Part shown: piece after piece, positions 12,073 to 23,040 of the stretch
Layout of the letters: every line of letters starts with the position of its first letter
Position numbering within the stretch: position 1 is the stretch's first letter
Assembly (NCBI GenBank): GCA_014825775.1
Contig: MVAQ01000011.1
Span: 62,001 to 126,000, forward strand
Length of the DNA stretch: 64,000 bases
DNA from: Krasilnikovozyma curviuscula
Taxonomy: Eukaryota > Basidiomycota > Tremellomycetes > Cystofilobasidiales > Mrakiaceae
Direction of reading: 5' to 3'
Notes under the pieces: generated by a model
Seen by the model: the letters and a program-made list of their open reading frames with translations, nothing else
Database searches by the model: none
Told to the model about the DNA's origin: nothing
Program-made: the position numbers and the translations under genes

Positions 12073-13996
12073 CGAATGAAGAATGTCGATGCCTTGTCTG
12101 AGGAATGCAGTTGGCAGACAGAAGGACGAGGGCGAGCGTCTCACTAAATTTTTGTTAGCGGACGGAATGAGAATGAACTGACAGTGCAATTTTTTTTCCA
12201 GATCCCGTATTTGGTGAGCTTCTTGAGACACTCCCTTTAAGTGAGTTGATGACTGTGGAAAAAAAGATTGAAATATTTGACGTGTATGAAACTGTCCCTC
12301 ACGCAAGGTTGTGTGGTGATGATCTTGCGATACTCATAGAGGTCAAGTGTTGCTCTGCCTAAAAAATAACCAACACCGGGGTGTTTTTTAGTTTGAGTTG
12401 CTTAGAATGCCGACTAAGAAAAAGAAGGATTGTCACCTGTCAGTTTTCCAAGCTTGGTGATGGAAAGTGTCAGTTGGATTTCTAGACCTTCATAGGGTAA
12501 ACACACCTTCATCAAGTAAGCTTATACCGTTCATTGTCGAGGTGTATAACTTCTTGTGTGCTGCCCATTGACAGTTGGAGGGCCAATAGCGCCCATCGCA
12601 AATCAAAACAAGGCGTCAACAAAGTGTGGCAGGGCAAGAGCAACTCAAATCGAGGTTTAGAAAATCCGTTTCCTCCTGCCCATCCCCTTGTACAGACAAG
12701 GACCACCCCTGTTGAATGTTCCATTATTCTCTCCCTTTCTCGCTCTTTTTCTGATTGTTCTCTCACCTCGTTCATTCATGGCGTTGCAGGGCTACGAAAC
12801 AATCTCTACCCTTGACAACGTTGCAGTGATAAGAGTAAGAAAGGTTCACCAAGATTCTTAGCGTTACCTTTCAAAACCCAATCCCGTCTAAGGAGTAGGC
12901 AGACGTGATGGTTGAGCTACGATCTCATCTCATCTGTCAAACAATACCTTCTCTAAATTCAGCTACTTAGCACTTGTTCCTAAGAGACCTACAGTACCTC
13001 TACCAACTGAAGTGTCTATGGGGGTTACGCAGAGCAGATGTTATTTGTTGTCGTAGCTGCTGCCTGGCATGACTTCTTTCGCAAAGAACACAATTGAACT
13101 CTCGTCAGAACCAAGTCAGATGTAAATTGGAAAACCACATCTGCTTTTCTCAGCTTGGAAAGAGTTAGGGGTGCTCCTGAACGTATGCTTGTACTGAAGA
13201 ATGTCGTTGAGGATGTACATAAAACTGACCGACCTTAACGAGGTGGCCTGGTAAGCGACTAAGAATAAATACCATTGTCAACGAGGCTCAGTATGGACTT
13301 AACCAACCTTCAGTTGTTTCTTTATATTCTAGATTGAACAGTTGAGCTCTCAAATTGACATAACAGCAGGCTCAGCGCTTGTCATGAGCATCTCATCTTT
13401 CATCTTGTCCACATTCTATAGAGCTCGAAAAATATTGAAGGTCTTACCCTTTGTGTTAGTGTCTCCTTCGGATCTTTTTTTCTACCCACTTGCATTGGAC
13501 TCTTAGGTGTAACCGTTGAAAGTTGGGCGGTGAATCTACCGTCATTTGCGATGAACGTGAAATCCACTCTGCAACTACTGTTGGCCATGCAATTAACGCC
13601 CAAATCAAATGGTCTCTTTGCTTTCCCCACCCTGAGTGTTGGTTTTCTAATTTTTTAAAGAACTACTGGTTTCTGATAGCTGGACCTCGCTTTCAGCGCT
13701 ATAAGCAAGCACTGGCATCGGAAGACCCCGTTTTTCGCATGATGGAAACTGGCGGCGCTGTGACGTCCTGTCCAGAGATTCTTGCTTTTGTACTTGCTGG
13801 CTTATATGTTCCTAATCTCTTTCTTTGTCATAATGAGAAGCTCTCCTGTGCGTTGCTACATAGTTGGGGTGCGGGACTATGGGTAATTTACGTCCCGTTT
13901 CAGTCGCCTCAAAGTCGCAGCGCCGCTAGATCGTCCTGCACGCAGAGTGGCTTGAGGCTCATCCTAACTGTGAAGAGGCTCAAAATTATCGGCAGC
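12073..13996. other. divergent intergenic region between NAN1 and the tricalbin gene
   Basis: About 1.9 kb with no recognisable gene. Short open frames occur on both strands (for example plus 12534-12815) but carry no motif and no consistent splice signals. It presumably holds both promoters and 5' leaders. In the same frame as the chosen tricalbin ATG an open frame extends upstream to 13523, but its composition is not protein-like. Confidence 0.45.
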
Positions 13997-16900
13997 ATGG
14001 CCACAATAGCTCCAGCAGAGGACTCTACCCCTCTGCCTATTGCCCCAACAGAGGAACAGGCTCAGCCTCAGACGGTCGAGCAGGCAATCTCAAACGATGT
14101 TGCGAGGGGGGCGACAGTTCACGTTAGTGGTTTCTTTCTTCATCTTTCTTCCCCGTCATTGGTTTCCCAGCTGGAATCCTATCTCAAAATATCAATACTG
14201 ACTCTCCTGCCTATTGCTATAAACAGACGTTCAATCCTGATGCAACGACTGAACAAAAGCAGGCTCAGATCAAAGCAGCCCAGGCTCAGCTTGCGCCACT
14301 CAAGGAAGCCTTCCAAACCCAGGGAATGTCGAAGGAGGAGAAGGAGACGAAGCAGGCCGCAGGAGGAGCAACAGGTTCGTTCTTTATTTTATTTCCATGC
14401 TGGACTCAAGCTTACAAGGGCTGATGACGGATATCTGAAAACCTACTCTCCATTCACCGTCTCGCGTTCAAAAATTGGGAACCCCTACCCGCATCATCAC
14501 CAACGTTTCTAAACGTCTCTCCCCTTTTCCTCTCCGCCTAATTCCACCCTTACTTGTCTGTGGTCTTCAGCTGTTGCCATCGATACCTCCTCTGCCTCAT
14601 CGAAGAAACCGGAAGGTGCCATCACTCTAGCCGATCTCAAGAGCTCTGCAGGGCCAGCAGCACCGATCGTCGTCAAAAACGATCCAGCTGGTGAACCAGG
14701 TGTACCAGGTGGTATCCCAGCTGAGGTCACTCAGGGTGTGCCAGACTGGTACAAAGTTGGCTGGAGAGAGGTCAGCGGGGTAGATTTGCCTACGCCACAC
14801 ATCCTCGAAGAATACCTGTAAGTAGAAGCTACAGATAATACACCGTCTACGCTAAGACGATTGGAAACTAACTGGTTCATTGATGTTGGTATCAGATCTG
14901 AGCAGTACTACGGTCAAACTTGGCATCACGCAGCAGTCATTGTCTTTGCTGTGCTTGGATCACACTTCTTTGCTCGGTTCAGGTTCGGTATCGTTGGCTG
15001 CCTCCTCATCCTCTCCGTTTGCGCAACCTACTACAAAATTTCAATCGAGAGGTTCAGGAGGAGTGCAAGGGATGATATCCAGACTGAATTGACCAAGACG
15101 AGGCTCCTCACTGAGTCAGAGAGTGCTGATTGGATAAACAACTTCTTGATTCGTTTCTGGAAAATATATGTGAGTCTTTATTGATTTCTAAACTGTCAAT
15201 TATTTTCCGATTGACCGAGTTTTTTTTTTTTTGTGGTGTTCGCTTCTACCACTTCCAGGAACCCGTTTTGAGTGCTACGATCGTCGCTTCAGTCGACGCT
15301 GTCTTGTCAACACAGAAACCTTCATTCTTGGAAGATCTCAAGCTCTCAACCTTCACTCTTGGCAACAAAGGTGCGTTGCTTGAGCCTGCAATGCCTTTTG
15401 GAGTCAGCGATCGATGTTGAAATGCTGACTGCTTGGTTCCTCCTTCACAGCTCCCAAGATCGTCTCAGTAAGAACCTTCCCCAAAACGGCCGATGATGAG
15501 ATCATTATGGAATGGAACATCGCCTTCTTACCACACGACAACATCGACGTCACACCACGAGACCAAGCGTTTCAAACAAACCCAAAGATCGTGCTCGAAG
15601 TCAAAGTCGGTAAAGGATTCATCGCTGCTCCTTTCCCGATTCTATTGGAAGATATCTCATTCCAAGGCCATATGAGAATCAAGATGAAGCTCATCAATAA
15701 CTTTCCTCACGTCTCCACCCTGTCGTTCGGTTTCATGGCCCCTCCGGTCTTTGACTACGTTTTGAAGCCTGTCGGTGGTTCGTTTGGATTCGATATCAAC
15801 TCTATCCCTGGAATGGCCACATTTGTCAAGGATATGGTCCACTCAAACTTGGCTCCCATGATGTACGATCCAAACAGTAAGTCCGCATTCTTACACCTAA
15901 TCTTTCATATCGTGCCCCGAAAGACCGACTGTTCTCTTTGTTCCAGTGTTCACTCTCAACTTGGAGCAGATGATGTCTGGTGCTCCGTTAGACTCTTCCA
16001 TCGGTGTCCTTCAGCTGACTATCAGAGAAGCGCGACAATTGCAAGGCGCCAAGGTCAGTGATACGTCCCTCCTTTCCCCAGGTGGTCTACATATATTTGG
16101 CCCCGTGCTTACACCACCTCTTTCACCACAACAGCTCGGAGGCGGTACCCCAGATCCATATGTTTCTGTCTCTCTCGCTGGCAAATCAGAGGTTGCTCGA
16201 ACGAAGTACATCAACAGTACCGTCAACCCCACTTGGTCCGAAGTCAAATACCTTCTCATCAACTCGCTTGGTGATACGCTTACAATGACTGTCTTAGACT
16301 GGAACGAACACCGTAAAGATACTGAGCTCGGTGTCGCAACATTTGAGTTGGCTAAGTTGGCGAATGACGCCACTTTGGAGCACCAGGAAGCGTTTGTTCA
16401 GCGAGAAGGGAAGGAGAAGGGTAAACTAAGATTTGATGCGTGAGTATTATGCCTTCCAGAATCACGATAGCTTACAATACTGAAATCTTGTTTGTGTGTT
16501 AGCACCTTCTACCCGGTTTTGCAACCATCCAAACTTCCAAATGGTACCCTTGAGCCCCTTCCAGAAACCAGTAGGTATCCATCTTCTTTGCAGTCCCATC
16601 TTCATGTTTTTTTTTTTTAATCCTGTTGAATTTGAATCATAGAAACTGGTATCGTTCGATTCACTCTTCACCAGGCGAAAGATCTCGATGCTTCAAGAAC
16701 TGGTCAAGGCGATTGCAACCCGTACGCTAAGGTCTTCCTGGGCAATTCGAAGGAGCCCATCTTCAAGACTGGTGTTCTCAAACATAGCAACGCCCCAGTC
16801 TGGGAAACATCCCACGAATACCTTGTCACCTCTAAGGCCAACAGTAGTATCACGATTCGCGTGGTTGACGACCGTGATTTCGCTCGAGACCCTATCATCG

Positions 16901-19900
16901 GCTTCGTCAACATCCCACTTGACGTCCTTCTTGCTGCCAAAGAGAGCGGAAACGACTGGGTCCCTCTCCAAGGTGCTCGAAGTGGAAGAATCAGAGTGTC
17001 TGCTGTTTGGAAACCACTTGCAATGGCTGGTGCGCTCAATGGCGGTGCCGATTACACCCCTCCAATCGGTATTCTTAGAGTACACCTGAAGAAGGCGGTA
17101 GACGTCAAAAATGTCGAAGCTGCTCTTGGTGGGAAGTCCGATCCGTATGGTGCGTTCCCATTCAGCGACTTATTATTCCCCAAATGTACCTGAAGAGAGC
17201 TAATCATTTCAGTTTTCTGCAGTTCGTGTAATGCTGAAAGGGAACGTCATGGCCAGAACTGAAGTTATCGACAACAACCTCAACCCTGAGTGGGACCAAA
17301 TCGTCTACGTCCCTGTTCACTCAATACGAGAACGGGTCGTTCTTGAAGTCATGGATTATCAACACTTGACGAAGGTATTACTCATAACCCTCGCTCTCCT
17401 GTCATTTGGCGCGTTGTTGACCGACTTATATTCTTCAGGATCGCTCTTTGGGTTCGGTTGAAGTCAACGTGTCTAACTTCTGCAGCAAAGGTGCCGATCC
17501 TCGAACGCCATACGAGTCTACCGGTAAAATAGAAAGAAGGGACAAGATTCAACTCGATAAAGGTGGAGGTTACAAGGGAGAGCTCATCTACGAGGCTCAC
17601 TTCTGTCCAGCTGTTGCTCTTGATCCTCCGGTCAGCTTCGAGGCCGAGGACAACGAAGCAGTCGAGGCTGTCAAGATGGCTGCTGAGAATAGAGCCCCTA
17701 CATCCTCAGCTATCAACGAAACTGCTCCTGCTAAACTTACAAATGGCTCTGTACTACCAGCTTCTCCTACCTCTCCAACTTCTGCCACTGCCGAGCCTGT
17801 TCATGCTGAGCCTTCCAGAGGGGTGAAGATGACCAGAGAGGAGCTTCTTCAAACTAGCGAGTATCTCAACTCTCCTTGTGTAAATTACTTTACTGACTGG
17901 CTCTGCTGGTTCTGGTTTCATCACAGATTCTGGTGTTCTCGTCATTCAAGTTATTGAGGGCAAATTGGAGAGGAAGGGCAGATTCGAAGTTCTGTTCGAT
18001 GACGGTTACTGGCCATCTTTTGGAACTCCAAAAGCTCGAAGTTTACACCAGAAGTGGGATCAGGTTGGTGAAGGCTTCGTCAGAGAACTTGACTTAGGAA
18101 GAGTTTGGCTGCGATTGAATGAGAACGACGAGTTTGAAAAGGAGAGCGTGTTTTCTGAGATCAAGATGGACACAAGGAAGTTTGTTCAAGATTCGCTTGT
18201 GAGTATGTGTTGTCTTATCCAATCAGCTCGGTGCGCTGACGCTGCTCCCATCCTCTCAGAACACCCAAGCCACATTCAAACTCCTTGCTACTGATGGCAG
18301 TGGTAGACAAAGTACTGTCAAGATCTCATCCAGGTACTTCTGTTTCCTTTTGTTGGCTAGATGGAAGGTTTTCTGACTTCAGCCCATCCCACAGATTCGT
18401 CCCTGTTGACATCGTCCTGGAGCCACGTGAAAGTGCTAACAGTAGGTCAACTCACCAGATATAGTCTGAGAGCATTTGTCTTACACTCGATTTTCTTTCA
18501 GATATGGGTACTATGCGTATTGAGCTCATTGAAGGACTGGATATCCCCTCAGCCGACCGCAATGGTAAATCTGATCCTTTCGTCAAGTTTACTCTCAACG
18601 GTAATGAAGTTTACAAGTCAAAGACAATCAAAAAGTAAGTTCTTAACTTTTTGGACTTCTTTAATGAGTTTCTGATTCGTGACCTTTCCAACAAAGGACG
18701 CTTCACCCTGTTTGGAATGAAACATTTACGACCGAAGTTCCATCCAGAGCCACGGGTACTTTCAACATTGAGGTCAGTATATACACACCGGTTTCATGAA
18801 AGTCTTCACTGACAAGTTCATCTTTGTTTTCAGGTCTTTGACTGGAACCAAGTTGAGGCAGCCAAATCCCTAGGTATCGCAACTCTCGACATGTCCTCCT
18901 TGGAACCTTTTGAACAGGTGGAACAAAGTGTATCACTCACGCACCCCAAAACTGGACCCAAGGGAACTGTCAAGCTCCGTATTGTGTTCCAACCAGCCAT
19001 CATTATGAAGGCGCGCAAGAACACAAGCACATTCTCTGGCGCTGGAAGAGTAATGACTGCTGTTCCATTGGGCGTCGCTTCAATGGGTGTCAAGGGTGTT
19101 GTTGGTGGTGTCGGTGCTGTAGGACATGGTGTGGGAGCTGTCGGTCACGGTGTCGGTGCTGTAGGGTCCGGTGTTGGAAAGGTATTCGGTATGGGTGGTT
19201 CGAGAAAGAAGACAAAGGATTTCGTGAGCAACAGCTATCTCTACCTTTAGTTCAAGGACTCTTTTTTTAAAAGTCATTGATACGTTTTTTAGAGCATAAC
19301 CGAGGAAGATACTCCTGCAACAGCAGCTGCGGTCTCAAGGGCTGCCACTCCTCCGAATGGAACTGTCTCAGCCCTGTCAGCAGTCTCTAATGGAAACACC
19401 GGTTCAGTGTCCCCGTCAACACCCAGCTCACCAGTTGTCACCAGAGATTATGCTGGTGTAGGCATGCACAACTCATTTGCCCACGATGGTACTTTGATCG
19501 TAACTGTTTTGTCGATTGCGGACTTAAACGAAGAAGTCAGGTGCACAGTTTCCTTGACTACTGGCAAACACACAAAGAAGACAAACCATACTGGTCATAA
19601 GGGTACGACCCATACATGGTAAGTGGTTTTATTGGTTTTCGACGTTTTGAGGTGTGTTGTGTCTAATCAGCTTTGTTGCATGATCTAAGGGACGAAACCT
19701 TCCAATTTGAAGTTTCCAACGACACCCCTAGTGTCGAATTCCTGGTGTATGAGCACAAAGCTGTTGGTAAAGGGAAAACTCTGGGTACTGCGTCAGTCGA
19801 TGTGAGTGTTAATTTCATGTTCCTCTGATTTCTGCAACTTACATCACCCCTTCTCGGCAGCCGTGGAAATACGTCCAAATCTCTGGTCCACCAGTTGAGG

Positions 19901-20115
19901 TTCCCGTCGCTCTGGAAGGTACGGGAACCTTGAAGCTCCGCCTTGACTTTCGCCCAGGCGTGAGCCCAAACGGAACGCCTGTCCAGTCAAGCTTGTCACT
20001 CAACAGAGTCACTAGCAACGCTACTCAAGCGACAACTTCGAAAGGTAGTCCAAGTAAGTTCTCACTAAAGGGTAGGGGGAAAAAGGGTAGCAGTGGGCTA
20101 GGTGTCGAAGATTAA
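13997..20115 (+). CDS. tricalbin-type SMP/multi-C2 ER-plasma membrane tether
   Basis: Extended-synaptotagmin/tricalbin family protein that bridges ER and plasma membrane and moves lipids through its SMP domain. The N-terminus (MATIAPAEDST) is acidic and low-complexity. Then follow a membrane hairpin (WHHAAVIVFAVLGSHFFARF plus IVGCLLILSVCATYY, about 14925-15040), an SMP domain from ESADWINNFLIRFWKIYEP to FVKDMVHSNLAPMMYDPN (about 15115-15880) and serial C2 domains starting near 15995 (IGVLQLTIREARQLQG), 16640, 17065, 18500 and 19480. Asp-rich calcium loops are visible, for example GGTPDPYVSV and NGKSDPFVKF. A Gly-rich linker (about 19105-19180) separates the last two C2 domains. At about 1.5 thousand residues the length matches yeast Tcb proteins. 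There are more than twenty short introns; the ATG was chosen for its fit to the downstream frame. Confidence 0.92.
19105..19182 (+). repeat. in-frame Gly-rich heptad-like repeat in the tricalbin gene
   Basis: The coding sequence repeats the unit GVGAVGH/S three times (GVGAVGH, GVGAVGH, GVGAVGS) and ends GVGKVFG. Synonymous codons differ between copies, so it is not a fresh DNA duplication. It lies between the penultimate and last C2 domains and may be a flexible linker. Confidence 0.8.
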
Positions 20116-20430
20116 AAGCCTCAAGTGGTGGTGGAGCGCTCCTGAGAGAAGAAAAAGCGACAATACTCTTCTTTTATTATCTGAACAAATAGATAAAATT
20201 CTCTTTCCAATCTAAATGCTCAACGATTTCATTCTTGGTGTCCTTTCTCAGCTGATACAAAATACAAACTAGTTCCCTGTTGGTGTCTTATTCTTTTTCG
20301 AATACTGCAGCTCAAATCCTTGAACTGTGTTCTTCGAAGAGCCTTGCGAGAACCAAAAATTATCGATGAAATAGTGACATGCCAGTCAGTCTACCTGTAC
20401 AAAATGACAACCCACTTCTGCTGTCTGCCT
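20116..20430. other. convergent 3' flanks of tricalbin and SSS1
   Basis: About 315 bp between two converging stop codons. It is A/T-rich and presumably holds both 3' UTRs and polyadenylation sites. I see no gene. Confidence 0.5.
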
Positions 20431-21147
20431 TTAAGCAGATCCACTGGTGGGTCGAGGCAAATCCAAGGGATACAAATTAGCACCATTTTCTCTTAATATT
20501 GTAACAGAGAAAGAGGGGAGACGTACACTAATATCTGGTTAATTGGGATGTGAGCGACTGAAGAAGAGACAGGCCCAGAGAGGGCAGGGTTAGTTAGATC
20601 AGCAACAACGCAGGAAGTATCTCAGAAGCAGAATCAAACACTCACGCTGAGAATTACAAGAAACAAGTAAAGAAGAGAGCGAACCACACGCCAGGATAGA
20701 AGAGGTGTGAGTGAACAAATACAGCTCGCCATTTGAAGAAGCTCTACCGGAATGCTCACCTTGACAAAGTACCCAATGAAGCCCATGAGACAGAAACCAA
20801 TAGCAACAGCTCTGCAGATTTCGATGAACTCTAGAAGTCACGGCGAGTCACCAAGAAAGAACGAATGTCAGCTTAACCAGTATTCCGACAAGGGTGCTTT
20901 CTGTCCCTTCCCTTTGTCCTCCTCCTTGTCGTTCAACAACAGAGCTCATATGGGTCATAGAAAAAACGAACCTTTCTGAGTTGGTTTCGTACACCTGTTC
21001 AGGAACTGCAGAGAATCAAACTATCACTCAGAAACCCGCGCCAGCAGTGTTAAATACGAAAGGTTGACTGACCTGAGATCCCTCTTTGACGAAATTCTGT
21101 GGGAGCTCAACAACCTCCATAATCTTTTCTGTTACGTTTTCAGCCAT
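20431..21147 (-). CDS. SSS1: Sec61 translocon gamma subunit (Sss1)
   Basis: Small tail-anchored subunit of the ER protein-conducting channel. Exons: 21147-21073 (MAENVTEKIMEVVELPQNFV), 21005-20972 (FLNRCTKPTQK), 20830-20760 (EFIEICRAVAIGFCLMGFIG, then YFVK), a proposed single-nucleotide exon at 20646, 20557-20527 (AHIPINQILV) and 20443-20431 (GSA, stop). The rebuilt protein has about 74 residues, the usual size. The family signatures are present: RCxKPxxKEF, one transmembrane helix, and the C-terminal K-L-x-HIPIN-x-I-x-VG. Joining exon 3 directly to the HIPIN exon shifts frame and stops after TRY. One extra base is needed, and C20646, between TCTCAG and GTGAGT, supplies it and creates the conserved Leu. 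Reading through from 20646 instead gives a non-conserved end (KRECLILLLRYFLRCC). Confidence 0.9.
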
Positions 21148-21329
21148 TTTAAGGCAATTTCAGGTTTGGTGGTTGGGTGAGAGAGAAAGACACAGTAGTG
21201 GTTTCGCTGCTGGCAGGAGGTTCGATCATTGTGGCGAAAATATGACAGGCAATTCAAGGATGGAGTATATAGATATGCTGTAGTGTATCAAATGAAAAGA
21301 TCTCCTACGAAATTATGAAAGACATCGTT

Positions 21330-22772
21330 CTACCTCCTACTATTGGCTCTCGCGCCTCTTGCTGCTGCAGCGGCAGCGGCGGCAGCACCGGCTGCAGCCT
21401 TCTTTCCCTTGAAAGCATCCCTAGAGTCTTCCTTCTCTTCCAAAGCTCGACGTTTCAGACAGAGATCACAGACCCAGTCACCTTCGGGTGTTCGGTCGAG
21501 GGAGAGACAAGCGAGGTGGTACTGAAGGACGAAAATTGGGACATAGGTCAGCAGAGGGCAAGAATTTGAGTTGGAAAATTAGACGTACCCATTCAACTTC
21601 ACAGTTCTCGTCATCACAGCCAATCATCTCGCCAAAGGAACCACCGCCGCAGATGCAGTACGTGGCTCCGTCACCATCACCGTCCCCTTCGTCAACGCCG
21701 ACATCAATCATCTCGTCGTCACCAGCATGACCGTCCATACCAGCAGCCAATGTATCCAAATGATGGTGATGTCGAGGAGGGGAGCCGTTAAACGTCGCAT
21801 TGTCGTCTTCACCACCACCAAGTGCTGAGCCACCGGAAAGAGAGACCTCGTCGTGCTGGGTCGTGACCAACGCTCGGACACGTCTCGACGTAGCTGCCTG
21901 AGGGCGACTTGATGTACCAACAGCACCAGTGTAGTTGATATCATCATCATCGCCGTCCAAGCCATCGAGATCGTCTTCCTGGGCCAGCAACCTCCTCTTT
22001 TTGCTACCCTTCGGAGGGCCCGGTTTCTTCCTCTCCATAACGGCAGCGTGGTGTGGTTGGGGACTACCAGGGATACTGAAGTCGTCCATAGCTCCAATGC
22101 CGATCTGGTACGGTTTTGAAGCTGCTGCACGGCGACCTCGACGGTTGGGGGTTAGACCGGATTTGAAGGACTGCCGTTGAGTCTGGAACGATCCTACGGG
22201 TATGGGTATAGGTGTGAGAAGTGTCGAGGCTGTGAGGAGACCCGTTAGAGTGTGTTGGTGGGAGGCGACCTGCAGTAAAGCAAGCATCGGAAAACGAGGG
22301 GCCGATGGGAAAAAATCGTGAGCAACGGCGTGCGCGAGTCTAAAATCTCCCTTCGTGTGAATGACAAAGAAAACGAGGAAAACTTACCCCTTCACATACT
22401 CCTCCAACGACCCTGATCTTATCTTCTCCTCCAAGCTTGAACTGTGCTGCGTTATCTGCTACTGACTTCAGGAGAAACAGTCGATCCGACGCTGACAGAG
22501 AGGGATCGAGCAGGGAGGCCGTCAGAGATTGAATTCTTGATGTCAAGTGGATTAATGAAGCTACAGAGAAGCATAATTTGGATCAGTATGAGATACCAGA
22601 CGAATTTTAAGAGAGGAGAGGGGTACTAACAGCTCAAAACAGCGTCCAGTTCCCGTAAATCTCCAAATCCTCGAGTGAGCTCGATAGGCAAAGCATCCAA
22701 CGAGTCTGCATATTCAGCTAGAGTCATCAAATCGTGCGTAATTGCATCCTGCGATGTTGGTAAAGGTGGCAT
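21330..22772 (-). CDS. ING-family PHD finger protein (Yng2-like)
   Basis: Subunit of a histone acetyltransferase or deacetylase complex that reads H3K4 methylation. Start MPPLPTSQDAIT (22772). The N-terminal ING helices are split over exons: HDLMTLAEYADSLDALPIEL, then IQSLTASLLDPSLSASDR and NAAQFKLGGEDKIRVV. A basic linker (KKPGPPKGSKKRRLL, AT-hook-like GPPKGSKKRR) and a long acidic stretch (about 21700-21660) follow. The PHD finger is YCICGGGSFGEMIGCDDENC, then EVEW, and after an intron YHLACLSLDRTPEGDWVCDLC. The C-terminus holds a short polyalanine run and ends RANSRR. The length of about 400 residues is longer than yeast Yng2 because of the linker. Four or so introns. Yng2 (NuA4) is the best guess; another ING paralogue is possible. 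Confidence 0.88.
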
Positions 22773-22788
22773 ATTTGGGGTTCTTCCA

Positions 22789-23040
22789 CTAGGCTTTTAA
22801 GAGGGATTTCGTGGGGGGCTTTGAGTGTCGGAGGAAAGAACGAGACGAAGCACGTTGAAGCGGACCGCTTGATGCGATGGACAAGAGGATTAAAGTATCG
22901 TTGGGAACTGCAGGTTGGATGGAATGATACTCAATGTAGTAAAAAGGATTCTCTGAGTCACCAGAAAAAAAAGGATTAAATTTGAGATTGAGTGCTTGTC
23001 GCTCAGCGGTATCTTTCGTCGAGCTCATCCAAACAGCCAT
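22789..23040 (-). CDS. 83-codon upstream open frame before the ING gene
   Basis: An uninterrupted frame starting MAVWMSSTKDTAERQ ends 16 nt before the ING start codon on the same strand. It has no recognised motif. It may be an uORF in the ING leader, a separate small gene, or chance. A GTGACT inside it could act as a donor, so the true product may differ. Confidence 0.3.
   Translation of the reverse strand: MAVWMSSTKDTAERQALNLKFNPFFSGDSENPFYYIEYHSIQPAVPNDTLILLSIASSGPLQRASSRSFLRHSKPPTKSLLKA

Noticed and set aside
12534..12815. 93-codon plus-strand ORF between NAN1 and the tricalbin gene
   Set aside because: It overlaps an equally long frame on the other strand, shows no motif or splice signals, and its composition is low-complexity.
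20599..20841. 80-codon minus-strand ORF covering part of SSS1
   Set aside because: It runs through the SSS1 introns; it was considered as an alternative C-terminus but lacks the conserved HIPIN motif.
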